64,000 bases of DNA from Pseudarthrobacter sp. IC2-21 (GCF_034048115.1 NZ_CP139145.1:1116001-1180000); one strand, 5' to 3'. Shown: positions 24,795-34,905, counted from the stretch's first letter. Translations and numbers: made by a program. The notes: generated by a model not told the origin, from the sequence alone.

Positions 24795-24824
24795 TTGCCT
24801 GCGCCCGGCTTTGAGGCATATAAC
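24795..24824 (+). promoter_or_regulatory. Possible promoter of the urease operon
   Basis: TTGCCT (24795-24800) and TATAAC (24819-24824) with an 18-bp spacer lie about 100 bp upstream of ureA. The rest of the 24664-24919 gap shows no gene and no clear nitrogen-regulator site to my eye. Confidence 0.4.
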
Positions 24825-24919
24825 CGTAAAGGCTGCTCCGCTCGTCCCCGGCTGTTCCAAGCACGGAGGATCTGACGTCCGGTTTTCCGCGGCCCTGACC
24901 TTTTCGTGAAGGAGAAGCA

Positions 24920-25222
24920 ATGCATCTTTTGCCTCGTGAGCAGGAAAAACTCATGATCGTTGTTGCCGCCGATCTGGCCCGTCGCCGGCAGTCCCGGGGC
25001 TTGAAGCTGAACTTCCCCGAGGCGGTTGCCCTGATCAGTTACGAACTGATCGAAGGGGCCCGCGACGGCCGGACCGTGGCGGACCTGATGAGCTACGGCA
25101 CCACGCTGCTCACCCGCGACGACGTCATGGAAGGGGTGCCCGAGATGATCCACGATGTCCAGATCGAAGCGACCTTCCCGGACGGCACCAAGCTCGTCAC
25201 CGTTCACGATCCCATCCGATAG
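24920..25222 (+). CDS. ureA: Urease gamma subunit
   Basis: A 100-residue structural subunit of the nickel urease (urea + H2O to ammonia and carbamate/CO2). The family pattern is clear: [58 protein letters not shown] and the C-terminal [14 protein letters not shown]. Length is normal for the separate gamma subunit (not fused to beta as in Helicobacter). AAGGAGAAGCA precedes ATG 24920. It is the first gene of a nine-gene run ending with the urea transporter. Confidence 0.98.
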   Translation: MHLLPREQEKLMIVVAADLARRRQSRGLKLNFPEAVALISYELIEGARDGRTVADLMSYGTTLLTRDDVMEGVPEMIHDVQIEATFPDGTKLVTVHDPIR

Positions 25223-25232
25223 GAGCCCGTCC

Positions 25233-25562
25233 ATGATCCCCGGAGAATACGTCCTCAATTCCGAACCGGTGACGCTCAACGCGGGACGGGACGCCATCGA
25301 CGTCCATGTCACCAACACCGGAGACCGGCCCATCCAGGTCGGTTCGCATTACCACTTCGCCGAAGCCAACGCCGCCCTGGACTTTGACCGCGCGGCCGCC
25401 TACGGCCGCCGGCTGGACATCCCGGCAGGCACCGCCGCCCGGTTCGAGCCCGGCGACAGCAGGCCGGTCCGGCTGATCGAACTGGCAGGCAACCGCGAGG
25501 TCTTCGGGCTCAGCAACGCCGTCAACGGCCCCCTCTCCCAGAACCAAGGAGTACGCAAATGA
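25233..25562 (+). CDS. ureB: Urease beta subunit
   Basis: A 109-residue beta subunit, 10 nt after ure[20 protein letters not shown] at the start, [21 protein letters not shown] in the middle and [15 protein letters not shown] near the end are diagnostic. AGGAG sits 7-11 nt before ATG 25233; an upstream in-frame ATG inside ureA is rejected. The gene overlaps ureC by 4 nt (ATGA), ensuring equimolar synthesis of beta and alpha. Confidence 0.98.
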   Translation: MIPGEYVLNSEPVTLNAGRDAIDVHVTNTGDRPIQVGSHYHFAEANAALDFDRAAAYGRRLDIPAGTAARFEPGDSRPVRLIELAGNREVFGLSNAVNGPLSQNQGVRK

Positions 25563-27316
25563 GCCTTGAAATTCCCCGCAAGCAGTACGCGGACCTGTAC
25601 GGCCCCACCACGGGAGATGCCATCCGGCTGGCTGACACTGAACTGTTCCTTGAGATCGAGAAAGACCTCACCGTCTACGGCGAGGAAGTGGTGTTCGGCG
25701 GCGGCAAGGTGATCCGTGACGGCATGGGCCAGAACGGCCAGGTCACCCGGGACGAAGAGGTCCCGGACACCGTCATCACCAACGCGATCATCCTGGACTA
25801 CACGGGCATCTACAAGGCGGACGTCGCCCTCAAAGACGGCCACATCGTCAAAATCGGCAAGGCCGGCAACCCCCAGATTACCGACGGCGTGGACATCGTG
25901 ATCGGGGCCAGCACCGAGATCATCGCCGGGGAGCGGAAAATCCTCACCGCCGGCGGCATCGACACCCACATCCACTTCATCTCCCCGGACCAGGTCCCCA
26001 CCGCACTGTGCAGCGGGATCACCACCATGGTGGGCGGCGGCACCGGCCCGGCCGAAGGCACCAAAGCCACCACCATCACCCCGGGCAAATGGCACATCCA
26101 GCGCATGCTGCAGGCCATCGAAGGTCTCCCGATCAACGTGGGCCTCTTCGGCAAGGGCCACGCGTCCGCCGTCGAGCCTTTGGCCGAGCAGATCCGGGCC
26201 GGGGCCATCGGGCTCAAAGTCCACGAGGACTGGGGCGCCACCACGTCCTCGATCGACACGTCGCTGAAGGTCGCCGACGAGTACGACGTCCAGGTGGCCA
26301 TCCATACCGACACCCTGAACGAGTGCGGCTTCGTAGAGGACACCATCCGGGCCATCGATGGCCGCGTCATCCACACATTCCACACCGAAGGCGCCGGCGG
26401 CGGTCACGCGCCGGACATCATCAAGATCGCCGGCCTGCCCAACGTCCTGCCCGCGTCCACCAACCCCACCCTGCCCTACACGCGGAACACCATCGAAGAG
26501 CACCTGGACATGCTGATGGTGTGCCACCACCTCAGCCCGGCCATCCCCGAGGACGTGGCGTTCGCGGATTCCCGCATCCGCGCCGAGACCATCGCCGCCG
26601 AGGACGTCCTGCAGGACCTGGGCATTTTCGCGATCACCTCCTCCGACTCGCAGGCCATGGGCCGTGTGGGCGAAGTGGTGACCCGCACCTGGCAGGTGGC
26701 GGACAAGATGAAGCGGCAGCGCGGCGTTTTGAAGGATCCCCGGGGGGAAAGCGCAGCCGGCGAGCACGGCGCCGCGAACGGTGCCGGGGCCGAGAGCGAT
26801 AATTTCCGGCTCAAGCGCTACATCGCGAAGTACACCATCAACCCGGCCATCGCGCAGGGCATGGCGGACGCCATCGGCTCGATCGAGGTGGGCAAGTTCG
26901 CGGACCTGGTGCTCTGGGATCCGGCGTTCTTCGGCGTCAAACCCGAAGTGGTCCTCAAGGGCGGGCAGATCGCCTACGCGCTGATGGGCGACTCCAACGG
27001 GTCCATCCCCACCCCGCAGCCCCGCACCATGCGGCCCATGTACGCCACCCTGGGCAAGGCCCTGCAAAAGTCCTCCATCACGTTCCTGTCCAAGGCCGCG
27101 ATCGAGGCAGGCGTGCCGGAAGAGCTCGGACTGGAGCGGGTCATCCGCCCGGTGTCCGGCATCCGCACCCTCACCAAGGCGGACCTGAAGCACAACAACG
27201 CCACGCCGGACATCGAAGTGGACCCGGAGACGTACAAGGTGACGGTGGACGGCGAGGATGTCACCTGCGAGCCGTCCGACGAACTGCCCATGGCCCAGCG
27301 CTACTTCCTCTTCTAG
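25559..27316 (+). CDS. ureC: Urease alpha (catalytic) subunit
   Basis: A 585-residue catalytic subunit. The nickel ligands and catalytic residues are all present: His137 and His139 (DTHIH), Lys220 to be carbamylated (GLKVHEDWG), His249, His275 ([12 protein letters not shown]), the flap Cys322-His323-His324 (MVCHHLS) and Asp363. A short Gly/Ala/Glu-rich insertion near residue 400 ([16 protein letters not shown]) makes it slightly longer than the usual 567-572 and lies at a surface loop. The complete active site means the enzyme should be functional when matured by UreDEFG. Confidence 0.98.
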   Translation: MSLEIPRKQYADLYGPTTGDAIRLADTELFLEIEKDLTVYGEEVVFGGGKVIRDGMGQNGQVTRDEEVPDTVITNAIILDYTGIYKADVALKDGHIVKIGKAGNPQITDGVDIVIGASTEIIAGERKILTAGGIDTHIHFISPDQVPTALCSGITTMVGGGTGPAEGTKATTITPGKWHIQRMLQAIEGLPINVGLFGKGHASAVEPLAEQIRAGAIGLKVHEDWGATTSSIDTSLKVADEYDVQVAIHTDTLNECGFVEDTIRAIDGRVIHTFHTEGAGGGHAPDIIKIAGLPNVLPASTNPTLPYTRNTIEEHLDMLMVCHHLSPAIPEDVAFADSRIRAETIAAEDVLQDLGIFAITSSDSQAMGRVGEVVTRTWQVADKMKRQRGVLKDPRGESAAGEHGAANGAGAESDNFRLKRYIAKYTINPAIAQGMADAIGSIEVGKFADLVLWDPAFFGVKPEVVLKGGQIAYALMGDSNGSIPTPQPRTMRPMYATLGKALQKSSITFLSKAAIEAGVPEELGLERVIRPVSGIRTLTKADLKHNNATPDIEVDPETYKVTVDGEDVTCEPSDELPMAQRYFLF

Positions 27317-27326
27317 GAGCGGCTTT

Positions 27327-27809
27327 GTGATTATCGAAAAAGTCCTGGGCAACCTGCACGATCTGCCGCCGGACGCGGGGGAGTACGCGGGCCTGCACCG
27401 GGAGAAGGTGGTCCTGCCCAGCGCCGAGCTGGTCAAACGGATCCAGCGCGTCACCACCGACCACGGCAAGGAGCTCGGCATCCGCCTGCCCGCAGGGTCT
27501 GCGGACCTGCGCGACGGCGACATCCTGCACGTGGCGGACACCAACATGATCGTGGTCTCCGTCCTGCCCACCGATGTCCTGGTCATCGCGCCGCGGTCCA
27601 TCCACGAAATGGGGGTGGTGGCGCACTCGCTGGGCAACCGGCACCTGCAGGCCCAGTTCTTCGACTCGTCCTCGGAATACGGGGCCGAGGTCATGGTCTG
27701 CGCCTACGACCACACCGTGGAGGACTATCTCAAGCACGTCGGGGTTCCCTACGACCGGCAGGAACGGGTCATGCCTGTTCCTTTCCGCCATGCCGAACAC
27801 TCGCACTAG
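27327..27809 (+). CDS. ureE: Urease accessory protein UreE (nickel metallochaperone)
   Basis: A 160-residue nickel chaperone that delivers Ni2+ to the apo-urease/UreDFG complex. The N-terminal peptide-binding domain runs to about 75, then the metal-binding domain with SIHEMGVVAHSLGNRHLQAQF, whose HxxxxHxxGNRH stretch is typical. The C-terminus ends in HAEHSH, a minimal His tail. The GTG start at 27327 has AGGAG 7 nt upstream; the open frame upstream lies inside ureC. Its end overlaps ureF by 20 nt. Confidence 0.95.
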   Translation: MIIEKVLGNLHDLPPDAGEYAGLHREKVVLPSAELVKRIQRVTTDHGKELGIRLPAGSADLRDGDILHVADTNMIVVSVLPTDVLVIAPRSIHEMGVVAHSLGNRHLQAQFFDSSSEYGAEVMVCAYDHTVEDYLKHVGVPYDRQERVMPVPFRHAEHSH

Positions 27810-28470
27810 CTACCAGCTCGGGCTCCAGCAGCTGACGGACTCCGCACTTCCCACCGGGGCGTTCGCGCACTCGCTGGGGTTCGAGGGGTACATTGAGCGC
27901 GGGCTGATCCACGACGCCGATTCGTTCGGGCGCTGGCTCTCCGCCTTTGTGGGGCAGCAGCTGACCTACTCGGACGGGATGGCCATCCGCCTCCTCTACG
28001 AGGGAACACCCGTGGCGGAACTGGATCCCGTGCTCACGGCACAGCTCCTGCCCCGGCAGGTGCGCGAGGCCAGCATCACCATGGGCGGCCGGCTGCTGGA
28101 GATCGGCGGCCAGGTCTTCCCGTCGCCCGGGCTGGCGGAGTACAGCGACCTGGTGAGCACCGGCCGCGCCGCAGGCCACCAGCCGCTGGCGTTCGCCGTC
28201 GTCGCCCGTTCCCTGGGTGTGCCGCTGGCGGAGGCGCTCGCCGCGTACCTTTTCGCCGCGGTCACGTCGCTGACGCAGAACGCGGTGCGGGCCATTCCGC
28301 TCGGCCAGAACGCCGGGCAGCGGCTGCTGGGGAGAGCGGCCGACGACGTCGCTGCCGCAGTTGAGCGGATCGGGCACCTGACGCCGGACGACTTCGGGGC
28401 CACGACCCCCGGACTGGAAATTTCGCAGATGCGGCATGAGCGGCAACGTGCGCGCATGTTCATGAGCTAA
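27790..28470 (+). CDS. ureF: Urease accessory protein UreF
   Basis: A 226-residue all-helical protein that joins UreD and UreG in the urease maturation complex and gates GTP use. The family start QLTDSALPTGAFAHSLGFE is clear, as are AITSLTQNAVR-like AVTSLTQNAVRAIPLGQ and the C-terminal PGLEISQMRHERQRARMF. ATG 27790 lies inside the end of ureE, so the two are translationally coupled. It is followed 12 nt later by ureG. Confidence 0.95.
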   Translation: MPNTRTSYQLGLQQLTDSALPTGAFAHSLGFEGYIERGLIHDADSFGRWLSAFVGQQLTYSDGMAIRLLYEGTPVAELDPVLTAQLLPRQVREASITMGGRLLEIGGQVFPSPGLAEYSDLVSTGRAAGHQPLAFAVVARSLGVPLAEALAAYLFAAVTSLTQNAVRAIPLGQNAGQRLLGRAADDVAAAVERIGHLTPDDFGATTPGLEISQMRHERQRARMFMS

Positions 28471-28482
28471 CAGGAGGACACC

Positions 28483-29100
28483 ATGACTGAACCCATCATT
28501 ATCGGCATCGGCGGCCCGGTGGGGGCCGGCAAAACCCAGCTGGTGGAACGGCTGACCCGCCACATGAGCGGCGAGATCTCCATGGCCGCCATCACCAACG
28601 ACATCTACACCATCGAGGACGCCAAGATCCTGGCGGCCAACGGAATCCTTCCGGAGGACCGGATCATCGGCGTCGAAACCGGCGGCTGCCCGCACACCGC
28701 CATCCGGGAAGACACCTCCATGAACACCGCGGCCATCAAGGAACTCAAGGCCCGCCACCCCGACCTGCAGGTCATCTTCGTCGAATCCGGCGGCGACAAC
28801 CTCTCCGCCACCTTCAGCCCCGAACTGGTTGACTTTTCCATCTACATCATCGACGTGGCCCAGGGCGAAAAGATCCCGCGCAAGGCCGGCCAGGGCATGA
28901 TCAAGTCCGACCTCTTCATCATCAACAAAACCGACCTCGCCCCGCACGTCGGCGCCGACCTGTCCGTCATGGAACGGGACTCGAAAGAATTCCGCGGCGA
29001 CAAACCCTTCTGCTTCACCAACCTCAAAACCGACGAAGGGCTCGACGCCGTGATTCGGTGGATCCGGCGCGACGTCCTGATGCTCGACCTGGCCAAGTGA
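28483..29100 (+). CDS. ureG: Urease accessory GTPase UreG
   Basis: A 205-residue SIMIBI-class GTPase. The P-loop GPVGAGKT is at 11-18, followed by [10 protein letters not shown], the nickel-binding Cys-Pro-His ([13 protein letters not shown]), the Walker B-like ESGGDNL and the [10 protein letters not shown] guanine-specificity motif. GTP-dependent dimerisation carries nickel to apo-urease with UreDF. AGGAGGA lies upstream of ATG 28483, and the stop overlaps the putative ureD GTG start by 4 nt. Confidence 0.97.
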   Translation: MTEPIIIGIGGPVGAGKTQLVERLTRHMSGEISMAAITNDIYTIEDAKILAANGILPEDRIIGVETGGCPHTAIREDTSMNTAAIKELKARHPDLQVIFVESGGDNLSATFSPELVDFSIYIIDVAQGEKIPRKAGQGMIKSDLFIINKTDLAPHVGADLSVMERDSKEFRGDKPFCFTNLKTDEGLDAVIRWIRRDVLMLDLAK

Positions 29101-30083
29101 GCACGACGGCGGCCTCTCAAGTGGTCACCCAACCGGGCACCGGGCTGGGTGCGGCGGCTTCACCGGATATTAGGGGCCGTGCCCGCTTCGCGGTGCCCAC
29201 CACGCCGCGGCCCCTAATATCCGGCTCCGCAGCCTCCGCAGCCAGGTCGCCAATGGGGGAGCTTGAGCTACAAGTCGCCGTTCGGCAGGGCAGGTCCGTG
29301 GCGGTGCAGCAGTACCATCGGGGCGCCCTGCGGATTTTGCGGCCGCACTATCTGGATGAGTCGGGGCAGGTTTGCTATGTCATGGTGAACCCTGGCGGGG
29401 CGTATCTTGGGGCTGATCTCTTCGTTATTGACGTTGAGGTGGAGGCGGGGGCTTCTTTGTTGTTGACTACACAGTCTGCGACGAAGGTTTACCGGACGCC
29501 CGGCTCCTTTGCCGAGCAGCGGATGACCTTGCGGCTCGGCGACAATGCGCAGCTGGAGCTGGCCCCGGACCAGCTGATCGCCTACCGGGAGGCCAGCTAC
29601 CGGCAACGTACCCACGTGACCGTCTGCCCGACGTCGAGCCTGATCATGGCCGAGGTGGTGACTCCCGGCTGGTCACCTGACGGGTCCTCGTTCAAGTACG
29701 AGGAACTGCGGCTCCGGAACGAAATCCATGTGGCCGGCACCCACGGCACGCAGCTGCTCGCGCTGGACAACCTGCTCATCCGGCCCCCGCTCGCGGATGT
29801 TACCGGGATGGGCTTCATGGAAGGGTTCAGCCACCTGGGCTCCCTGATCGCGGTGGACCCGCGGGTGGACCAGGCGCTCGCCGACGACCTCCATGCGCTG
29901 GCCGCAGGACACGACGCCCACACCGGCGTGTCGCTGACCGCCCGGCAGGCGGGCACTGCGGCGCTGGTCCTGCGTTCCCTGTCCAACAGCACCGGGGAAC
30001 TCAACCGGCTCCTCCGGGCCTGCACCGGCTTGCTGCGCGAACGCTGGTACGGGCAGGCACCAATGAACCTCAGGAAGTACTGA
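29097..30083 (+). CDS. ureD: Urease accessory protein UreD (UreH)
   Basis: The scaffold protein for urease maturation. The conserved part begins at about [18 protein letters not shown] and runs through [63 protein letters not shown] and the C-terminal [16 protein letters not shown]. Taken from GTG 29097 (coupled to ureG) the protein is 328 residues. From ATG 29253 it is 276, nearer the family norm. The extra N-terminal segment is encoded by DNA with a perfect 17-bp inverted repeat and looks unlike conserved UreD, so the true start may be 29253. It ends overlapping the nickel permease gene by 1 nt. Confidence 0.93.
   Translation: MSTTAASQVVTQPGTGLGAAASPDIRGRARFAVPTTPRPLISGSAASAARSPMGELELQVAVRQGRSVAVQQYHRGALRILRPHYLDESGQVCYVMVNPGGAYLGADLFVIDVEVEAGASLLLTTQSATKVYRTPGSFAEQRMTLRLGDNAQLELAPDQLIAYREASYRQRTHVTVCPTSSLIMAEVVTPGWSPDGSSFKYEELRLRNEIHVAGTHGTQLLALDNLLIRPPLADVTGMGFMEGFSHLGSLIAVDPRVDQALADDLHALAAGHDAHTGVSLTARQAGTAALVLRSLSNSTGELNRLLRACTGLLRERWYGQAPMNLRKY
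29163..29224. repeat. Perfect 17-bp inverted repeat at the ureG-ureD junction
   Basis: Arms CCGGATATTAGGGGCCG (29163-29179) and its exact complement (29208-29224) with a 28-nt loop. AT-rich core within a GC-rich operon. If ureD starts at 29253 the hairpin is intergenic and could tune read-through or mRNA stability; no U-tract follows. Confidence 0.8.
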
Positions 30084-31117
30084 TGACCACCTTGAGTGAT
30101 GTGGCCGTCCTGTACCGGCAGCGCGAGCAACTGCCGGCCAGGACCCGCATGCTCGTGGTGGCCGGCGCCGTCGTCCTGCTCCACTGCACCGCCGCGGCGC
30201 TGCTGGCGATCGGTACCTTAACAGCCCGGCCCCTCGCGCTGGGGCTGGTCTTCACCGCCTACCTCGCCGGGGTGAAACACAGCTACGACTGGGACCACAT
30301 CTCAGCCATAGACAACTCCACCCGCAGGTTCGTGGCACAGCACAAGGACCCGGTCAGCGTGGGATTTGCCTTCAGCCTGGGCCACAGCTCTGTGGTGATG
30401 CTGGCCGGGCTGCTGGTGCTGTCCGGCGTCGCCCTGGTGGGGCAGCTGATGGAGGCGGGAAGCGCCGGCAACCTGGTGCTCGCGCTGATCGGAAGCGCGG
30501 TCTCCGGGACGTTCCTGCTGGTCATGGGCCTTTTCAACGGCTCCGCTTTCCTCAAAGCCGCCCAGGCCTACCGGAAGGCGGCCAGGGGAGGGACGGTCCA
30601 CAGCGGGGACCTGGAGGCCAAAGGGTTCATGGCCCGGCTTTTGGCCAAGCCCCTGGCCAGGGTGGAACGTCCGCGGAACATCTACGTCATCGGCTTCCTC
30701 TTCGGTTTAGGCTTCGATACCGCCACCACCATCGGCCTGCTGGTCATGACCACCTCAGCCACGCTGGCCGGAGTCTCACCGTTTGCCCTGATGGCCATTC
30801 CGCTGGCCTTCGCCGCCGCCATGACCCTCTGTGACTCCATCAACGGGATCGCCATGATGCGGCTGTACAAATCCGCCATCGAAAACCCGCAGCGCCGGCT
30901 CGGGTTCAACGCTGTCATCACCGGTCTGTCCGCCCTGTCCGCCCTGTTCATCGCCGTCATCACGCTCGGCGGGCTGGTCAACGCCGCGGGAGTGGACCAG
31001 CCGGTCGTTGCCTGGCTGGCGGGAATCGACCTGGGGGAGGGCGGACTCGCGCTCGTTTGCACGTTCGCCGCCGTGTGGCTGGTTGCCGTCCTTCGGGGGC
31101 GGCGGCACGCCCGATGA
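30083..31117 (+). CDS. Nickel/cobalt permease (NiCoT family)
   Basis: A 344-residue, about eight-helix high-affinity nickel permease. The signature HX4DH is in KHSYDWDHISAIDN, followed by FSLGHSSVV, LFGLGFDTATTIG and DSINGIAMMRLY, which correspond to the conserved NiCoT motifs 2 to 4. In most members the first motif reads H-[AV]xDADHI; the SYDW variant here is a little unusual. It is coupled to ureD (1-nt overlap) and to the urea transporter (ATGA), so nickel import is produced together with urease. Nickel rather than cobalt is inferred from context. Confidence 0.93.
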   Translation: MTTLSDVAVLYRQREQLPARTRMLVVAGAVVLLHCTAAALLAIGTLTARPLALGLVFTAYLAGVKHSYDWDHISAIDNSTRRFVAQHKDPVSVGFAFSLGHSSVVMLAGLLVLSGVALVGQLMEAGSAGNLVLALIGSAVSGTFLLVMGLFNGSAFLKAAQAYRKAARGGTVHSGDLEAKGFMARLLAKPLARVERPRNIYVIGFLFGLGFDTATTIGLLVMTTSATLAGVSPFALMAIPLAFAAAMTLCDSINGIAMMRLYKSAIENPQRRLGFNAVITGLSALSALFIAVITLGGLVNAAGVDQPVVAWLAGIDLGEGGLALVCTFAAVWLVAVLRGRRHAR

Positions 31118-32043
31118 CTTCCGTCTATCTGCCCCGGGAATCCGTCGCCAGCCTCAACTGGATTGCCGCCACCACCCGCGGCCTGAGCCAGATCTACTTC
31201 CAGGCGAACGTGTGGACGGGCCTGGCGGTACTGGCCGGGTTCGCCATCGCGAACTGGCGGATGGCTGCGCTGGCGGTGCTGGGGCTGCTCTTTTCAACCC
31301 TCAGCGGTGTCCTGTGCCGCCGGCGGCTCGGCGAACTGGGCAACGGCCTGCACGGCTACTGCGGGGCCCTGGTGGGCGCAGCGCAGTTCTCAGCGCTGGG
31401 TTTCACCTGGCCGGCGGCCGCGTTCGCCGTCCTGGGCGGCCTCGCCTGCGGGCCGGTCACCGTTGCCGTCGCTTGGCTGTTCTACCACCCGTCCGTCCGC
31501 CGGTACGCGCTGCCCGTGACCACCGCGCCGTTCTGCATCGTCGCCGGGGTGCTCTTTGCCGTCCATGCCCCCTTGCACGGGCCGCGCACCGATCTGGGCG
31601 AGGTCCCGGAGAACGTCCTGGCCAACATGGGCCAAGCGATCCTCAGCAACATTTCAGAAGTCGTGCTGGTGGACTCCGCCCTGGCCGGCGCCGTGATCCT
31701 GGTGGGGCTTTTTATCGCCCATTGGAAGGTGGGCGCGGCTGCACTGCTGGGCAGCGGCCTGGAGGCGGGCATGGATCTTGCCACCGGCTCGGATGTCCAG
31801 TCCCTGGCGCACGGGCTGTTGGGCTATTCCGGGGTCCTGACGGCCATTGCCCTGGCTGCGGTCTTTCTGCGGGGCACCTGGCAGCCCTGGGTTGCTGCCG
31901 TGGTGGGTGTTGGTGTTTCGTCGGTCCTGGCCTGGGTGATGGGCCTGACCGCGCTGCCTGTCTATACGTGGCCGTTCATCCTCGCCACCTGGCTCATGTT
32001 GGTGGCGCTCCACCATACTCCCGGGTTCAGCCCCAGGACCTGA
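31114..32043 (+). CDS. Urea transporter (UT family)
   Basis: A 309-residue membrane protein of the UT/Yut family, which forms a selective urea channel. The two-fold repeat is visible: GNGLHGYCGALVGAA near residue 70 and the half-repeat with PENVLANMGQAIL and SALAGAVILVGLFIAHW near 165-205. ATG 31114 overlaps the nickel permease stop by 4 nt; the upstream in-frame ATG is rejected. As the last gene of the urease operon it gives the cell a way to import external urea at low concentration. Confidence 0.9.
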   Translation: MTSVYLPRESVASLNWIAATTRGLSQIYFQANVWTGLAVLAGFAIANWRMAALAVLGLLFSTLSGVLCRRRLGELGNGLHGYCGALVGAAQFSALGFTWPAAAFAVLGGLACGPVTVAVAWLFYHPSVRRYALPVTTAPFCIVAGVLFAVHAPLHGPRTDLGEVPENVLANMGQAILSNISEVVLVDSALAGAVILVGLFIAHWKVGAAALLGSGLEAGMDLATGSDVQSLAHGLLGYSGVLTAIALAAVFLRGTWQPWVAAVVGVGVSSVLAWVMGLTALPVYTWPFILATWLMLVALHHTPGFSPRT

Positions 32044-32173
32044 CGTCCGCGGCCGGGCGGTGGACCTCCAACTCCTGGATGTGACGGACCCGCAGCCGAC
32101 ATTGTCAGCTTCCCGTCGTACTCTTAGCCGTAGCCCCACTCTTTCCAAGATTGACGTGTCCGAACGGATCCGC

Positions 32174-34888
32174 ATGCCAGAGCTGAACGTCCAGGAGCGG
32201 ACCTCGCTCCAGCTGCCCATCACCGACGCCGCGTCGCTGTCCGCCACGGAGGTGCTCGAACGCCTGGGCTCAGGCCCCGAGGGCCTGTCCGACGAGGAGG
32301 CCGCCGCCCGCCTCGCGGCCCTCGGCCCCAACGCCGTCCGCACCCACCGTGCCAACGGCTGGGCTGTCCTGGGCCGCCAGTTCGCCAGCCCCATCCTGAT
32401 CCTCCTGCTGATCACCGCCGGCCTGTCCCTGTTCCTGGGTGACGCCACCAACTCGATCGTCATCGGCGTGATCCTGCTGGTGAGCGTGGGCCTGGGCTTC
32501 ACCAACGAGTTCCGCGCCGAGCGGGCCTCCGAGGCGCTGCACTCCCGCGTCACCCACCGCGCCGTGGTGCTCCGGCGCGGACCCGCCGGCGGAACTGCCG
32601 GAACCACCCGGGAAGTGGACGTCACCGCCCTGGTGCCCGGCGACGTCGTCCATCTCTCCCTGGGTGCCATCATCCCGGCGGACCTCCGGCTCCTGAGCAC
32701 CAAGAACCTCCTCTGCGACGAAAGCATCCTCACCGGGGAGTCGCTGCCCGCGGCGAAGGACCCCGCGCCGGTCCGGGCCGGGTCCGCCCTGGCGGACCTC
32801 TCCTCCTGCGTGTTCATGGGCACCGTGATCCAGTCCGGCGGCTGCACGGGCGTGGTGGTGGCCACCGGCGGCCGCGCCGAGTTTGGCCGGATCGCCCTGG
32901 GCCTGGGGGAACGGCAGCCGCAGACCGAATTCCAGCTCGGGCTCAAGCGGTTCAGTTTCCTGCTGCTGCAGGTTGCGGTGGTGCTCACCTCGCTGATCTT
33001 CCTCGCCAACCTGCTGCTCCAGCGGCCGCTCCTGGAATCCCTGCTGTTCTCCCTCGCGATCGCCGTGGGCATCACCCCGCAGCTGCTCCCCGCCGTCGTC
33101 AGCACGTCCTTGGCCACCGGCACCCGCCAGCTGGCCAAGCGGAAGGTGCTGGTCAAACGGCTCGTCTGCATCGAGGACCTTGGGGACATGGACATTCTGG
33201 TCACGGACAAGACCGGCACCCTGACCGAGGGGCGGATCAGCTTCACCGGAGCCCTTCCGCTCACCCCGGAAACCTCCGACGGCGGCCTGCTCACCCTGGG
33301 GCTGCTGGCCACCGAGGCGGATTACACCGAAGCCAAACTTACCTCCGCGGGGCAGAACCCGCTGGACGCGGCCCTGTGGGAAAGCCCCGGCGCCGCCGAC
33401 TTTGACCCGGCACGGTTCGAGCGGCTGGACCTGATCGACTTCGACCACCAGCGCCGCCGCACCACCGTGCTGGTCCGGGAGCCCGGCGGACCCGCGCAGC
33501 TGGTCACCAAAGGTGCGCCCGAAGACGTCCTGGCCCTGTGCGGGCCCACTCCGCCTGCCGTGCAGGCCATGCTCGATGAACAGTTCGACGCCGGCTCCCG
33601 GGTGGTGGCCGTGGCCACCCGCGCTGCGGCGGGGCTCAGGGCGCTGACCGCGGCCGATGAGCGCGGCCTCACCCTGGCCGGGTTCCTGATCTTCCTGGAC
33701 CGGCCCAAAGCCAACGCCATGGCCTCCCTGGACGAGCTGGAAGCCCTGGGAATCACCGTCAAAATTGCCACCGGGGATAACGCCAAAGTGGCCGAACGGG
33801 TCTGCGTGGAGGTCGGGGTGATCTCCGGCGGGACGCTGACCGGTGCTGACGTGGAGGCAATGTCCGACGCCGAACTCACCGACGCGGCCCGCACCGCCAC
33901 CATCTTCGCCCGGGTCTCGCCCGAACAGAAGGCGCGCATCATCACCCTGCTGCGGCAAAGCGGCGGCGCGGTGGGGTTCATGGGCGACGGCGTGAACGAC
34001 GCCCTGGCGCTGCACAAGGCGGACATCGGGATTTCCGTGGACAGTGCCACCGACGTCGCGAAGGACGCTGCCGACGTCGTGCTCCTGGACAAGGACCTGG
34101 GCGTCCTCGCCGAAGGCGTGCGGGAGGGCCGCCGGATCTTCGCGAACACCATCAAGTACGTCCTGATGGGTACCTCCAGCAACTTCGGCAACATGTTCAG
34201 CGCCGCCACGGCGTCCGTGGTGCTCAGCTTCCTGCCCATGCTGCCCGGCCAGATCCTGCTGAACAACCTGCTCTACGACTCCGGCCAGCTCGCCATCCCG
34301 GGCGACCGCGTGGACAACGAACAGCTCCGGGCGCCCTCGCACTGGAACATCGCGTTCATCCGCCGGTTCATGTTCCTGTTCGGGCCCATCAGCTCGCTGT
34401 TCGACTTCGCCACGTTCGCCCTGATGCTGTTTGTCTTTAACGCCGTGCCGGGGGAGTTCAGGGCCGGCTGGTTCATCGAATCCATCGCCACCCAGACCTT
34501 GATCATCTTCGCCATCCGGACCCGGCGGGTGCCGTTCCTGCGCAGCCGGCCGTCCGTCGGTTTGCTTGCCGCCTCGCTGGGTGTGGTGGCAGTGGGAATC
34601 TACCTGCCGCTCTCGCCCCTGGCCGGGGTCCTGGGCTTCGACCCGCTGCCGGTCCCGTTCTTCCTCGCGCTGCTGGGGATGATCGTGGTGTACTTGGTCC
34701 TGGTGGAAGGTGCCAAGGCCTGGTTCTTCGCCCGGGACGCCCAGCAGGTGCCCGCCGGCCCCATCCTGGTCCGCCGCCGGCCCGAAAACCACCACATCGC
34801 CCGCCGGGCCTTCCGCTTCAGCGCCCCGGTCCCGGTGGCCGCGCCGCGGCACCGGCGCCTGCTCGCCGGGCGCAGCGCGCGGGCTTGA
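32174..34888 (+). CDS. mgtA: Magnesium-importing P-type ATPase (P3B)
   Basis: A 904-residue P-type ATPase from ATG 32174 (942 from GTG 32060; the additional 38 residues are low-complexity and not family-like). Visible: N-terminal cation-ATPase domain (GLSDEEAAARLAALGPNAV), the actuator loop LLCDESILTGESLP with TGES, the phosphorylated Asp345 in DKTGTLTEG, the nucleotide domain TKGAPEDVL, the hinge GFMGDGVNDALAL, and the C-terminal helices with GQILLNNLLYDSGQLAIPGD, typical of MgtA/MgtB. It should take up Mg2+ by ATP hydrolysis. It has its own short gap after the urea transporter and is followed by a large palindromic element. Confidence 0.93.
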   Translation: MPELNVQERTSLQLPITDAASLSATEVLERLGSGPEGLSDEEAAARLAALGPNAVRTHRANGWAVLGRQFASPILILLLITAGLSLFLGDATNSIVIGVILLVSVGLGFTNEFRAERASEALHSRVTHRAVVLRRGPAGGTAGTTREVDVTALVPGDVVHLSLGAIIPADLRLLSTKNLLCDESILTGESLPAAKDPAPVRAGSALADLSSCVFMGTVIQSGGCTGVVVATGGRAEFGRIALGLGERQPQTEFQLGLKRFSFLLLQVAVVLTSLIFLANLLLQRPLLESLLFSLAIAVGITPQLLPAVVSTSLATGTRQLAKRKVLVKRLVCIEDLGDMDILVTDKTGTLTEGRISFTGALPLTPETSDGGLLTLGLLATEADYTEAKLTSAGQNPLDAALWESPGAADFDPARFERLDLIDFDHQRRRTTVLVREPGGPAQLVTKGAPEDVLALCGPTPPAVQAMLDEQFDAGSRVVAVATRAAAGLRALTAADERGLTLAGFLIFLDRPKANAMASLDELEALGITVKIATGDNAKVAERVCVEVGVISGGTLTGADVEAMSDAELTDAARTATIFARVSPEQKARIITLLRQSGGAVGFMGDGVNDALALHKADIGISVDSATDVAKDAADVVLLDKDLGVLAEGVREGRRIFANTIKYVLMGTSSNFGNMFSAATASVVLSFLPMLPGQILLNNLLYDSGQLAIPGDRVDNEQLRAPSHWNIAFIRRFMFLFGPISSLFDFATFALMLFVFNAVPGEFRAGWFIESIATQTLIIFAIRTRRVPFLRSRPSVGLLAASLGVVAVGIYLPLSPLAGVLGFDPLPVPFFLALLGMIVVYLVLVEGAKAWFFARDAQQVPAGPILVRRRPENHHIARRAFRFSAPVPVAAPRHRRLLAGRSARA

Positions 34889-34905
34889 GGTTCGCTTCCG
34901 CCCGT

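Noticed and set aside
25400..27694. Very long open reading frame (about 764 codons) on the minus strand opposite the urease genes
   Set aside because: It is the mirror of high-GC codon bias in ureC/ureE. Its translation is low-complexity and Gly/Asp/Val/His-rich with no known domain, while the plus strand encodes perfect urease subunits.
32060..32173. Extended N-terminus for the Mg2+ ATPase from GTG 32060
   Set aside because: The extra 38 residues are Ser/Thr/Leu-rich and unlike the family; ATG 32174 gives the usual length. The case is not certain.
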